A stretch of DNA of 64,000 nt from Adiantum capillus-veneris (GCA_014529385.2 CM043960.1:32837396-32901395), one strand, 5' to 3'; shown: positions 22,621 through 34,687, numbered from the stretch's first letter. Notes: generated by a model not told the origin, from the letters alone. Numbers and translations are program-made.

Positions 22621-22842
22621 TGTTACCATATACATGTGGTAGTGATGTGTGTGAACACACTAGGACCGCCGGGGCATTTTTTCCCTCTTTAGGAGGTTTT
22701 TTCCCCCGTGCATTGTATATATGCCCATTACTCTAGGGCTATCTATCTTTTCCATTGCACACTAAGAAACACACTCTCAGTTGTGTGTCTTGAGCTTCCT
22801 TCGTCTTCTCCAAGCTGTGTGCGTTTCTCTGCAACCCTAACA
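22621..22842 (+). repeat. Cop-1 3' LTR
   Basis: Begins TGTTACCATATACATG and ends CCCTAACA, followed by the target duplication CTCTT. It has 222 bp against 221 for the 5' copy. Confidence 0.95.
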
Positions 22843-22847
22843 CTCTT

Positions 22848-23215
22848 TAGTCCATTTCATTCTCCCAAAGCAGAGTGACAATTTCTACTTGGTGTTTGAG
22901 AGACGTCGTCATCACAAACATGATTCTAAGCATGCTATTATTTAAATTTGTGCACAATAAAAAAAGAGCTAGTCTTACAAGACAAAAACATTGGTTATTT
23001 AAAATAAATTTGTTCATTTGCTTACTCTAATGTAGCATTGTAAGCATTGACAAGGTTCATACTATTCTTAAGCTGTATTTCTTGCAACCATCTAGCATCT
23101 TCAAAAGGATAATTTTTGAAGTTACTAAGATACCATCGGATAATCTTACCATGTCTTAGTACCGAGGTTTACCATGCACCGAGCAAACATTACCGAGCAA
23201 AATCCATGTGGAACA

Positions 23216-23273
<58 letters not shown>

Positions 23274-23337
23274 ATAATTTCTTTGTTTCCAACACTTAAT
23301 TGAACACTAAGGAATTATTTTTTGCCATATCAAGTTC

Positions 23338-23393
<56 letters not shown>

Positions 23394-24465
23394 TTATTTG
23401 TTACCATATCCAAGTCTAAACAAAATGTCATGACTATTGCTATCATCCAACAACTCTGTTAAACCATCACAATTTTCAAACAATAAACTTGCACATCAAG
23501 GCTCTAATTACCTGACAAAGAGAGGGTGGTAAGAATCAAAGAGTTGGGAAGATTTTCAGACTCTTATATACAACCATATGTTTTAGATGATCGTCGATCC
23601 AATGTGATAGATGCATTTTTTATGGTGGGCATGATTCATATGCCCGTTGGGACATGGCCCTTCACCATCCCCGATATGGCCCTAGCCTTGTACATGAGGG
23701 GATAATCGTAGGGGGGAGGGTGATTAGACCCTTTGAACATACAAGACCTTACACACACACCATCCTATGCCGGCACAAAAGCATTAAGGTTAGTGTCCCA
23801 TTCCAGTGAGACTAGACATTGCTAAATACGTTAATCCACTAAAGCATCAAGATGTAAATTACATCTTTGCACCTGTGCATTGCTAGGTAGGGGGCCCCAA
23901 TCATTTTAAAGATCTTATTAAGCAAAATCAATGAAGATCTCCTGGCAAACAAAACCAAAAGAGAAGGGGTGCCGCAGGGCGGGCTCCCAAGCAGATGGCA
24001 ATCAACGGGGGAGGCAAGGTGAGGTAGGAAAACTGCACAAAGCGATGTGGGAGCAAGTTAAATGCGAAGGATTTGAGGGCGTGAGTTAGCATCAGGCGAC
24101 AGCGATGGGAGGCAGGATCAGACGGGTGCCTTTTTTTATTCAGTGGATAACTACAGGCTGCAAGGTCCTGTGTGTGCCCGACTGGCTACAAAAACATTGT
24201 GGGAGCTATTTTACTAGCAACTCTGAGTTCCAATGTGGCCCCTTTTTTCAAAGGGTAGCAATGTCAAGGTGGACAGTGGGATCTAGGAATTGCAAGAATC
24301 TGGGATATAGGAATTGCAAGAATCTGGCAATTTAATGAATGAAACTATGGATCGAGCCAGTAGAAGTGTTGGATGAGCCATAAGCCATCCCGTGTCTGCG
24401 CAGAAGAATTAAGGGCAGTGTCTTAAATGCATTAAGGTAAAACATTGGCATAAAAACTTATAAAT
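22848..24465. other. Gene-free stretch with two (GA)n tracts
   Basis: Apart from (AG)n at 23221-23269 and (GA)n at 23341-23387 there is no recognisable feature. Positions 24287-24330 hold a duplicated phrase, aggaattgcaagaatctgg, in two tandem copies. Confidence 0.4.
23221..23387. repeat. Two (GA)n microsatellites
   Basis: Tracts of 49 and 47 bp are separated by about 70 bp. Confidence 0.95.
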
Positions 24466-25058
24466 AAGGTTGCGATTCCCATTGAATGTTTGAACTCGTT
24501 CTTGGTCCTTCAACATACCGCGCCAGCGCGGAAGCATTTGGAGCAGGGTCCGAAGCTCCTTCTGAGGCTACGATTAGCGGCAAGATTCCTGGACGCGATC
24601 CTTAAACATACCGCGTCGGCGCGGAAGGTTTTACAGCAGAGTCTGAACAGGCCACCAAGCTGGTTGCTGCCAATAGGAGCGGATTCATAGGCTCCTGCCA
24701 ACAGGGCGGATTCATAGCAGCAGTGCTCTTTTGTCATAGGCTGCTGCCAACAGGAGCCATGCAGTATGAGATTGATACAAGGAGCGGGCGGCCACCAGAA
24801 GCAGGCACACAGGTACAACAGAAGATAAAGAGGAGGAATGAGACGGTGCTGGTGCCGAGAGTGTTCCCAACCTCTGCAGTGAAAGAGAAACTGCTTTAGC
24901 ACAACTCAACAAGACGTGGCTGGAGCACAGACTTAAGGTTTTTTTCTATGAGACATGATCTCAAAAGACTTTGGACTCTGTTGCTTGCCCTTCCGCGCCG
25001 GCGCGGGATGTTGAAGGGCCAAGAACGTGTGCATGCATTCAACCGGAATCGCATGCTT
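24466..25058. mobile_element. Foldback (inverted-repeat) element with GC-rich arms
   Basis: Left arm 24466-24534 and the reverse complement of 24990-25058 align over 69 bp with no gap and 11 mismatches by eye. Conserved blocks are tgcgattcc, cgttcttgg, ccttcaacat and ccgcgcc-gcgcggaag. The right arm carries the perfect palindrome CCGCGCCGGCGCGG. A third, direct copy of the core lies at 24600-24627. The arms enclose 455 bp. No transposase is present. A MITE or foldback element is the likeliest class, but no flanking target duplication was found. Confidence 0.65.
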
Positions 25059-25687
25059 TTTTGTTGATGCAGTTGCTCCACTTTAATTGCAACAGCTTGC
25101 TTAATTCACATTTCGTGAGTTGCAGCCGACCTAATACGGGGTTTCCTTGGTAATTATGATACTCGACATGCAGGAGATCAGGCTCCAACTGCGCAGCACA
25201 GGGCTCGAAGCTCAAGCAAAAAGCAGGTTCAAATCCACAACTAGTCACCATGTCACGACTCTTTAGTTTAGACTCTGCACTTTGTGCGCACTGCGCACTG
25301 TAGTCTGGGACGTCTTGAGTCTGCGGCCAGTGGCGTGCGAAACATATAACTTTCCTTTCCTTCAATTTGCCAAGAGGAAATGTTAGCTAAATTAGGTTAT
25401 TTTTTGGGTTTTTACCCAAATTTTCTCTATTTTTCGGTGCAATTTCTCCATTTTCCCTTGCCCTTAACTGGCATTTTTGAAATTGAAAGCGGCACAATAT
25501 TTAGTTGAGAGACATTTTTCCCGAACACTGGAGATCAAGAAAAGCACTCAAGAGTCGAGACTCGAGCGTCGAATTTTGGATTTTGAAGTTTAGCACTTTT
25601 AGGGTACATAGTTCTACTACTAAGTACGTACCAATCACAAATCAACATCTGCTTGGAGGAAACTGTTGTATAATATACATGTAATAC

Positions 25688-25689
<2 letters not shown>

Positions 25690-25759
<70 letters not shown>
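25690..25759. repeat. (AT)n microsatellite
   Basis: An uninterrupted AT tract of about 70 bp. Confidence 0.97.
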
Positions 25760-25764
<5 letters not shown>

Positions 25765-26021
25765 CAAAGCCTCTTCAACATAGAGGGAGGTTACATTTTG
25801 CCCTTTGTAACTAAAACGAAGGCCTAGAGCCTTTTACGCTACCCTGAACCACCTCCCTTGACTTTGAGACAGCCCCATAGCAATTTGAGCAGGCTTTGGA
25901 TAAAGCGAATATATCTTTTCCTGAGCTCTACCCCCTCCGCTCAAATTCTAGCCTAGAGCCTTTCGAGCCAATGTGTGATAGATTTTTCATGCTTTTTTGC
26001 TATCTAATGGGCATCCACTTT

Positions 26022-26024
<3 letters not shown>

Positions 26025-26100
<76 letters not shown>
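26025..26100. repeat. (TC)n microsatellite
   Basis: An uninterrupted TC tract of about 76 bp. Confidence 0.97.
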
Positions 26101-26102
<2 letters not shown>

Positions 26103-26606
26103 GGTATACCTCATTCAGCTGTACTGATAGGAAAGCTAGGCCAATCGGCAGGGAAGCTAAGTTGTTAACTGTTCTCTGCTCTGCATGCTTTATAATTTTC
26201 AGTGGGAATGTAGTTAAGAGTAAGAAGGCTAGATCCTCCTTTATTTTGCGCCCATGGAACCTGAGGCTCGAGCTGTTGACTGATTGTCCACTGCAAATGG
26301 TATGGCAGGCTCCAATTCTAGCTGCAAGCTTGCTCGGATTGAAACTTTTTCCCTTTAAAATGCATTTTTTAAACCTGCAGGACCTCTGAGGGTCCCTTAA
26401 CTCTAGTAGTGTCCTTCTTGATTGTAGGTTGGGTTGTAGCTCCGTGAGCTCCATTAGGCCCGCTTGCTCCAGTTTCAACAGCCATTACCTCTTAATCAGC
26501 ACAAAAAACTCCAGCTATGTGACTGATGGTTGCTTGCTTACGAACAAGTTCTTAATTTTGACCTCCAAAGCCATGTTGTGCAACCATCCATGTGTTACAA
26601 TTTTCT

Positions 26607-27435
26607 TTATTTTTGCTCGAAAAATGACACGCTCGGTTTTTTTTGCTCGGTGTATGGATTTCCTCTTAGTACCTTGTCTTCATGCTGAAGGATAGCTTTA
26701 GATTGTAGCACCTCTTCTTGGTCTTCAACTTCGGGAGGGTCTTCAATAATTGGTTCACTTGGTGGCTCTCCTTTGTAGGGCTTAAGTAGGCTCATATGAA
26801 AAGCATTGTGTATGAGCCAATGGTTTGTCAACTTGAGTTGGTAAGCCATCTCATTGTTTTTGTTAGGCTTCAAAATTTGGAAAAGACCATAGTATCTTTT
26901 TGCTAGCTTAGCGTAATACTTTTGATGGACCGTAGGATTTTGCCCGTTGTGTGTCTTAATCGAGCCTTAGGAAGCTTAAGTAAGACCCAATCATTTTCTT
27001 TGAACGTTAAGGCCCTTCTATGCTTGTCACAACAGCTTTTTGCCTTTGTTGAGAGATGGATACCATGTACTTTGAGTAGCAAGGGACTTTTAGGTCTTCC
27101 TTCAATGATCTCAAAAGGTGCTTTTCCGGTAAAAGTATGTATAGTATTATTGTAGGCATACTCTACAAGAGGTAAGTCCTTTTTCCATTGTGAGCGTTGA
27201 TCTACTTCGATAACATAACTCTTTAGTAGATCGAGTTGCCTAGATTTTCAAAGAGACCTTTCCAGAAATTACTGGTCATTCTAGGATCTCTATCTGACAC
27301 GATGGATGTTGGAAATCCATGGTGTTTGAAAATCTGCGATATGAAGAGAGTTGCCATTTGGTGTGCCTTAATAGTCTTTTTGACACGAATAGAGTGTGCT
27401 TGCTTAATAAAACCTGTCGACTATTGTCTATATTC
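26607..27435 (-). pseudogene. Gyp-D integrase remnant
   Basis: On the minus strand the stretch corresponds to a Ty3/gypsy integrase, broken into several frames. Recognisable pieces are the start of the core (a VDR-F-x-QA-like block at about 27420-27395), the region around the aat-aat-ac track near 27150 that matches AYNNTIH in Gyp-B, and the C-terminal block MAYQLKLTNHWLIHNAFHMSLLKPYKGEPP at 26607-26873. Its order matches Gyp-A and Gyp-B, but it is much more decayed. Confidence 0.75.
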
Positions 27436-28320
27436 TCGTATTCCCATGGATAACCTTTCGGAGTGACGAGGAGAAGGACTGTGTGTTGATCTCTTCCTCT
27501 TGGGGTTGGCAATCGTCTAGATCGCCGTCTTCGTGGAGCCACATCTTCAGAGGAACTTAAAGCTTCATTGCTTTCTTGCTCTTTAGATTCCTCATCTCAT
27601 ATGGGAGAGAGTCTTCTTTTGGGGGTCTCTTCAAGAGGCCTCCTAAGATCTCTCTCCTCTTGGAGAGGAAGGGAAATCCCATAAGCGCGAAGTTGTTGAG
27701 TAACTTCAGCTTGCAAAGCAGGGTTGCCCATAGCTTGCTGCAACCTAGTAACGGGATAATTAACAAACATGGGGCGTCATCATTAGCACCTTCATGTGCA
27801 AAATCAAAGCTATTAATGTTCATTCTACTCTCTTGGTTATTGTCAGCCATGTTAACAAAATTTGTATACGTACTTAGTGTATGCTTTGGCAATTCAAAAC
27901 CTTAGTTGCTACTCCTCTTAGACTTTGAAAATCGGTTCTTAAGTATCTACACCCACGGCTCGACGTGGATAATTATAGAGAATAGTGGAGCAGGTCTAAT
28001 AGAGGAAGGGAAATACCATAAGCGCGAAGTTGTTGAGCAACTTCGGGTTTGCAAAGCAAGGTTGCCCATAGCTTTCTGCAACCTAGTAACGAGATAATTA
28101 ACAAACATGGGGCATCATCACTAGCACCTTCATGTGCAAAATCAAAGCTATCAATGTTCATTCTACTCTCTTGGTTATTGCCAGCCATTTTAACAATATT
28201 TTTATACGTACTTAGTGTATGCTTTGGCAATTCAAAACCTTAGTTGCCACTCCTCTTAGACTTTGAAAATCAGCTCTTAAATATCTACACCCACGGCTTG
28301 AAGTGGATAATTAGTGAGCC
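27436..28320 (-). pseudogene. Gyp-D gag N-terminal region, tandemly duplicated
   Basis: The minus-strand frame at 27542 starts MAPRRRRSRRLPTPRG, a basic start of the kind common in gypsy gag proteins, and is then joined to integrase sequence, so the middle of the element is missing. Upstream, the frame MADNNQESRMNINSFDFAHEG (27557-27892) has a second copy MAGNNQESRMNIDSFDFAHEG (27973-28230). The two copies start with gaggaaggg at 27665 and 28002, a period of 337 bp. Confidence 0.65.
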
Positions 28321-28572
28321 AAAATAGGTCCAAATGGAGTAGCTCCTTTTTTGACTCATTTTAGCTCACTAATGGTAAAGCCATAGGCAAGTCTAAAAAG
28401 ACTCCATTATTAAGTCCAAAGCTCTCTAGGTGTGCACCATATCCCACATAGTGGGCTCAACAAAATCGATAATAGATCCTAGTCCCACTTACACTAATAT
28501 AATGAAAAAAATCAACCATTTATAGGCTACTTAAGGACCTCTTCTTAAGCAAGAAAAGAGAATAATACCAAT
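28321..28572. other. No feature recognised
   Basis: Spacer between the Gyp-D duplication and copy 2 of the 1.5-kb repeat. Confidence 0.3.
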
Positions 28573-28742
28573 GTAATGGAATTGGCCTATTAACTTGAGA
28601 GTAGCGAAAATTAGAGAGAGTACTTTTGTGAAATTACTTTGTGAGCATAGCGGGTAAACATAATTGATGGTAGCAACATAAACATAGAATTTAGTTAACT
28701 TGGGATGAACAATACTTTTGCAAGAGAGAGAATTTAGAGAAC

Positions 28743-29048
28743 ATGACAACAACAGTTGAGGACCGGATTTATGTGGAGCCGGTCCCCCCTCCAATATCGA
28801 TTTGTATTATAGTTTCTCCCATCAAGAGAGACTTGTTACAATACAATCTTTGTGTTCCTTGTGACCTAGGTGATGCAATGAATATGGAAAGCTTCATGCA
28901 TCACAAGCATAACATAAAATTTGTGGAAAGCATTAACTATCCCAAGCCTAAGTCCCAAGACCTCAAACACCTTCGAAGGTGGAGAGAGCTAGCAGGAAAT
29001 GAGGGTAGGCAAGAGGAAGAAGAAACATTTCATAGGAGAAAGGATTAG
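28743..29048 (+). CDS. 101-codon ORF of the repeat, copy 2 (unknown)
   Basis: Starts MTTTVEDRIYVEPVPPP and ends FHRRKD, in register with the ORF of copy 1 at 16288-16590. No domain or signal peptide is recognised. The opposite-strand frame at 28989-29240 overlaps its end and is likewise open in both copies, so the true coding strand, if any, is undecided. Confidence 0.3.
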   Translation: MTTTVEDRIYVEPVPPPISICIIVSPIKRDLLQYNLCVPCDLGDAMNMESFMHHKHNIKFVESINYPKPKSQDLKHLRRWRELAGNEGRQEEEETFHRRKD

Positions 29049-29245
29049 TTCCTCACTTATCATCACTCTTCTTGGTAGCATACATAATAGCATAGTAATG
29101 AAGATGGAGATGGCAAGCTTAAGCATTGAAGCATAGCTCTTGGTTGGATTTGCATTCCATAGCCAAGAGTTTTGGTATCGGCTCTCAGCCTCTTTACTTG
29201 CTTGGAGAAGGAGAGGGAGCTCTTGCACTTTGCACTTCACACAAT

Positions 29246-29246
<1 letters not shown>

Positions 29247-29313
<67 letters not shown>
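29247..29313. repeat. (GT)n microsatellite
   Basis: About 67 bp of GT followed by a G-run, allelic in position to 16793-16888 of copy 1. Confidence 0.97.
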
Positions 29314-29316
<3 letters not shown>

Positions 29317-30077
29317 TTGGGGGGGGGGGAGTATACCCCTCAAGCAGACCCCCTACTTGCTTTGGTCGACCCCCCCTTGGATCTCATTGAACCCCTCCAA
29401 GCCTAGCCAATCACAAGCAAGAATCATACCAAGTAACAAGGGTAGTCTTGGGACAAGTGTCCCCCTTTTCCCTTTGAGAGAGAGGGCTTGATAAATGCTA
29501 AAACAATTAATTAAATCCACTAAATTATCATTGGGCCCCTTGGAAAGCCAACCAATAGGCTTTAGGCACACCATGACGGTAACCTAGATAGGGGCTTGAC
29601 ATGTGTCCTACTTGCCTCTTGGGCAAGGGGTACCCTTTGGGGGAGAGAGTGGTCAAGCAACCACCCCCCCTTCTTGCATGGCTCACCCCCTCCTTGTAAG
29701 GATTTTCTTTGACTTTTGTGCCACCTCAAGCCCCTCAACCTTTGGCCTAGTTCTCACAAGAAGCTTGGCCCTTAAGCCCCTCAAGCTTGGGTTGGGTTCC
29801 CACCTCAAGTACAACCCTAACATCTCAAGCATGACAAGCACCTTAAGCATCTCAAGCATCTTAGTCATCAGGCATGACAAGCACCTCAAGCTTGGGTTGG
29901 GTTCCCACCTCAAGCACAGCCCTAGCTTACCTAAGGTCAAAGGACTTTTAACACCAACTATTGGAAGTCTTCAATGAAGCTAACCTTAATTTCTTTATGC
30001 TCCATTGGTTAGCCTTGCTCTTTGACATACCATGTCTCATTTGGGCCCTTTACCATTGGCCCCGTGTTGAGATAGAT

Positions 30078-31749
30078 ATACAAGCACATGTCTATATCCT
30101 AACCCTTGTTCCCGTATATTCTCCCACATTAAATGATCAGTTTAATATAAGAAAATCATTTAGGTTCGCTAGATATTATATTTTATGAGAGAGAGAGAGA
30201 GGCAGAGAGATCCCCCCCCCCCCTTCAACCATGTCGTGCTTCTCTCCCTGCATGTGAGTAGGTTGTTCTCTCTACCTACGATACTTGCTGGGGTCTCCAT
30301 CCCACCTTTAATGCCTGTCACCTCCTCTCATTTTCACACCGTTGCCCCCTTGGTACCTTCAGTAGTAGCAGACACAACAATATCATGCACCACACCTATT
30401 CCCTGCAACCCACACACACAATAGCATAGAGCATAGCTTCCATCCCTCTGACTCTATCTTCCTCGCTTAAGGAATCCAGCATGCACAGCCCGAGAGAGAG
30501 AGAGAGAGAGAGAGAGAAGCCAGTGCTCCTGCTGACTGCAGGAGAGACAAAGAGAGAAAGAGCCCGTGGCTTAAAAGCCTATGAGAGCCGCCCACCACCT
30601 CTGAAAGAGGCCTTGAGAGAGAAAGAGAGGTGTAGGTGGGCGGTTTCAATTAGAAACGGGGAGACACTTCTCGATACACATGTACCAACTGCCCCGAACT
30701 CCTCCCTCCCTACCTTGACACCAAAATACATCATCTCCAAATTCCCATTTTTTCACAATATTTGCAAAATCGTCCACCCATACTCCCGGCTTCTAGGTGA
30801 AAATTTGAAGCTTTCGCCGGTATTACACTAAAACTTGTGTACATTTCCCGATTTTCTTAAAGGCAAGCTCAAAATCTAACCGAGATTTTACAATTTCAAT
30901 CGATTAAAATACACTACACCCCGAGGTTTTTCTAACACTAGGCTTTATATACCAAGGAAGGTGAGTTAGCATAGTGGGATTCTTTTTGGACTGCATAAGG
31001 CCTTAGTAAAGGGTTGCACTTTGGGTGCAATTGTGGACATTGGATAGCTTATTGATTACTACCACGTGGCAACAAACTTTCTGTTTCTCCTATTTCTTGT
31101 AAGCCCTTTTGAGAGGATGTTGACATTTGTGGACCTCTCTCTTTAAAAGGACATTGCGTATTGGGTTAGAGTTGGGTTGCACCAGGGTTAGTGGGCGGAG
31201 TTCCATGCAAAGAGTCGCACCCAAGCTCCATTCGACGTCAAAAAGACTAGCTCAAAAAGGACCAACATGCGTGTCTTGCTGTGATTGGCTCACAAACTCC
31301 TACATTCAAGGACAAAGAAAATCCCCCTTAACCCTCGCTTAATCCCTCTCTTTGTCAAAGTGATAGTGGGGTTATTGGGCAGCATTCGGATTTCCTGCCA
31401 CTCTTTTCGAAATTTCTATAAATGACACATATCCTCCCCATACTCCCCCTTTCGGTGATTTTTCAAGTTTGCACAATGTGGCCTGAGAGAGTTCCAGAGG
31501 GACCTCTTAGACATGCGCTCGAGGCCCGAATAGCCTCATTCACTCAACGCGATCTTAAAGACGCTTCCGCATTCAAATCAAACTTCATGAACGCACGGTG
31601 CCAAGAAGGCTCCCGCGCGTATCGAGCTAAACCTGATCTCATGCCATTTTTCAGACGCGAACCTATCAATGAGCCACCAAAGGGGACTCAAGTCAACTAG
31701 ACGCGAGCCTCCCAGCCCGCATGCTCTAAGTTGCGGACCCTCGGCCTCT
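30078..31749. other. Gene-free stretch
   Basis: Short (GA)n tracts at 30187-30202 and 30492-30517 and a C-run near 30212 are the only clear features. The frame at 31422-31700 (92 codons) has no recognisable domain and I do not call it a gene. Confidence 0.35.
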
Positions 31750-33130
31750 TGGTGAAGATGTCACCTTGAGTGCCCCTCCTTCCTTGGGTAGATCATACCT
31801 TTTGGTACAATGTCGTCACCTTTTGGAACCAATTGTTCCAAGTTGCTATGGGTGAAGACTTTGACCAATGGTTTTTGAACGCCCTAGGTATTTCTTCTAG
31901 TTGCAAGGGTGGTAAGGTACTCTCCCATTATTTTATTTGCAATGTTGTTGTAGGTGGTGAACATACAACGGGAGGTGCAAATTCTTTCTTATTTGTATGG
32001 ATATGTACAATGGTAGGTGGAGGTTGTGTTGAAGCTTCTATTTTCGTATATGAACTACATGAAGAGCAAGAAGCTTCATTTGTTCTTTCTATTTTTGAGC
32101 TGAGCGAAACAACCTTTCTCGCTTGGGTACCCATACTAGCTCCGGATCAGGTGTATAGTGTTCTGTGATCTTTCCCTTCCCACGATCTTCAATCGACTTT
32201 ATCGTTACAGGGTTTGTCTCACATGGGTTAGGTGACATGTAAGAACACAATTTATGTTTTGGCACACATATTTGATCATTTCCTTGATAGTATCCTTGAG
32301 CTTCCAATAGTCGTTTAGGAATCCGACGCAACATTTTCTTACATTTCTGGGAGCGAGTGGGGCCTCTCTTACAAGGCTCCTATTTTTTAGCATAAGAAAT
32401 TGTCGCTAAAGAAGCTTTAGGGACCCATTTGTATGTTTTCTTAGTTATATTGCGATGGGTCTTGTGTGTCTCATTTTTTGTTTCAACTAGAAGTTGAAGC
32501 TCTAGAGAGTTGGGCTATAAGGACATATAGTTCAACCTCTGGACATGCAATGTTTTGGGTTATATTTCCTCAGGAGGTAATATCTCAGGGACTATGGCTT
32601 GAGTGGTAGGGCTAAGAGTTAGTTTCTGCGTTGTGACACTCCCAATCCCCCAATCAATAGTGCAATTGGTTGCTATCATCCACGTGCATCCTAGGTTTAT
32701 ATTGCCTTCCATAGTTCCATCAGGCATGACCAAAAATTCTTGAGCTACAACCCCATTGTCATAACTTACAGAAGTGTGCTAGATTCAAAAAAACGTAGTT
32801 TTTTTCTTGTTTACACCCTTGACTTGGATAGTACTCTCAGATAGAGATGGCTTTCCCAACTGACACTACACTCCATATGACAATAGATTATATTTAGCAC
32901 CCATGTCCAATAAGGCATTATATAGCACTTCCCACAGGCACTATTTAGCTCAATAGGGTACTGTAGAGGTGTGTCAGATTCCAACCAATCATCCTCTATT
33001 TCAACGTGAAATGCATGTGTAACTTCAAGGTTGGCCTCTCGTTGGCGTCTTATCGTTGTTGTCACTCCTTAGCCTCAGCTTGAGCTTGTATCTTTTTCAA
33101 TTCTACTTGAGCCTTGGATGCCTTTTTGTG
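31750..33130 (-). pseudogene. Decayed retroelement protease and linker remnant
   Basis: On the minus strand, around 32930-32830, broken frames contain a LDMGAKYNLLSYGV-like block followed by a segment with SLSESTIQVKG, which resembles a retropepsin domain. This would be the wrong place for a protease belonging to Gyp-E, whose own protease lies at 36420-36990, so it probably comes from a second element or a rearranged copy. The frame at 32089-32334 (LLEAQGYYQGNDQICVPKH) follows it and is not recognised. Confidence 0.4.
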
Positions 33131-33156
33131 ATGAATGGCACATAGCTCCTCTTGGC

Positions 33157-34548
33157 TTAAAGGATCATAGTATCTTTTAAATTTATCCCATTGAGGAATC
33201 CAATGGTTTCAACTCCATCAAGAGTTTCCACACGAATGGTACCTTGTGGGATGATTTCACATACTCTATATTGTCCTTTTCCCATATATTTCAACTTTTT
33301 CTTTTCGTTACGCACTTTATACATAAGGACTTTATCACCAACATTGATATCTTTGTTCTTTAGATGACGATCAAACCATTTCTTTCTCCTATCTTTCTCC
33401 ACAAGTGCATTTTGCACAGCCAATTGCCTTTCTTCATCTAACCTCTCAAGGATATATAAACACTCAACTAAAGGGTTACCATCCCAACCTTCTTGTGAAG
33501 CTACCCGTAGACTAGGAATTACAAACTCCCATGGTATAACTGCTTCTTGGCCATATACCATTTTGAATGGTTTACAATTAATAGCCACTTCGTAAGAAGT
33601 ACGATAAGCCCATAGTGCTAATGTCAACTTCAAATCTCAATCTGTGCGATGAGCTTCCAGTGTTTTGGTCAAGATAGAAATTAAGGTCTTGTTAGTGCTC
33701 TCAGCTTAGCCATTTGCTTGTGGGTAATACGGTGAAGACTTATGGTGAGCTATCATGAAGTTTTTTGTGAGTTCCTTTATCACTCCATTTATAAAATGAG
33801 TACCATTGTCACTTACAATTTCAAAGGGACAACCAAACCTTGTAATAACGTTCTCAAAGAGAAACTTGGCAGTTGACCTTGCATCAGCCTTGCGTGTTGC
33901 CCTAGCTTCCGCTCACTTTGTCACATAGTGAGTGGCAATGATAATATATCGAGATTGAGTGTTATGAGCTGCCAGACTAATTGGGCCTACACAGTCTAAA
34001 CCCCATTTTTCAAATGGTTGAGTCACTTTAACAGGATGTAAGGACATCGTATCCTTTCGTTGTGCGATCTTGTAACATTGGCATTCATCACACCCTTTTG
34101 CAAAAAGTAATGCATCCTTGAATAAGGTAGGACACCAATAGCCTGATTGCAACACCTTTTTAGCAGTTAGCTCCCCTGCGAAATGTCCTCCGGCTATACC
34201 CATGTGGGCTTCTTGCAATATGTATAAATACTGATCCTCACAGGTATAACATCTAAGAATATTGTCCTTCCCTAGCTTGTAGAGAGTTCTTGCAATTAGA
34301 GAATAAGGTTCACATTCTTTTAGCAATTTTCGAGCTATATCCTTACGAAGCTCCTTGGGTGAAAAACCGTTAACTAAAAAGTTCACAATCTTCTCACTCC
34401 ATTTAGACATGGTCTCGACTAGGAATAGGGAAGTATCGAGCAATTCATTATCAATTCTAGTAGGGGCTTCACCATTGGGTATGCGAAACAAATGATCCAC
34501 CATGACATGTCTTTTACCGGGTCTCACCAACGGTAAAATCAAACTCAA
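33157..34548 (-). pseudogene. Gyp-E integrase
   Basis: The minus-strand pieces at 33913-34548 and 33157-33633 form one integrase separated by a broken stretch. The first has the zinc-binding end GCDECQCYKIAQRKD and the start of the core WGLDCVGPIS with its catalytic D. The second has LWAYRTSYEVAINCKPFKMVYGQEAVIP and the C-terminal KKWFDRHLKNKDINVGDKVL. The sequence lacks a chromodomain, unlike Gyp-A and Gyp-B. Together with the tRNA-Asp primer site this points to a different, non-chromovirus gypsy lineage. Confidence 0.85.
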
Positions 34549-34687
34549 GAAGAATTAACAACCATCGCGTAATTCTTCAGTGGAACAAGATTTATTTACT
34601 AGATACAACAAGGCTTGATGATCGACATAGAAAACAAACTTGTTGGCAAGAAGGTATAGCGAAATTTCTTCACTACGTAAATCATGG

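Larger units (their letters stand above)
17727..22842 (+). mobile_element. Cop-1: structurally complete Ty1/copia element
   Basis: Two LTRs (17727-17947 and 22621-22842) differ at about eight positions. Both flanks carry the 5-bp target duplication CTCTT (17722-17726 and 22843-22847). A primer site, gag, protease, integrase, reverse transcriptase and RNase H follow in copia order, and a polypurine tract stands before the 3' LTR. Several stops and frameshifts make it non-autonomous. The LTR divergence of roughly 3 to 4 percent indicates an insertion that is neither brand new nor ancient. Confidence 0.97.
25059..26606. other. Gene-free stretch with microsatellites
   Basis: Contains (AT)n at 25690-25759 and (TC)n at 26025-26100. 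Other open frames here are low-complexity or lack any recognisable domain. Confidence 0.4.
28573..30077 (+). repeat. 1.5-kb dispersed repeat, copy 2
   Basis: Same orientation and same internal order as copy 1 (16119-17692): taatggaattggcc start, 101-codon ORF at 28743-29048, (GT)n at 29247-29313, G-run, cacctcaagc phrases, and the end gttgagatagat. The (GT)n tract is about 30 bp shorter than in copy 1, and most other differences are single bases. Confidence 0.85.

Noticed and set aside
24490-24912. ORFs on both strands within the foldback element
   Set aside because: GC-rich inverted repeat arms keep frames open on both strands; no domain is present.
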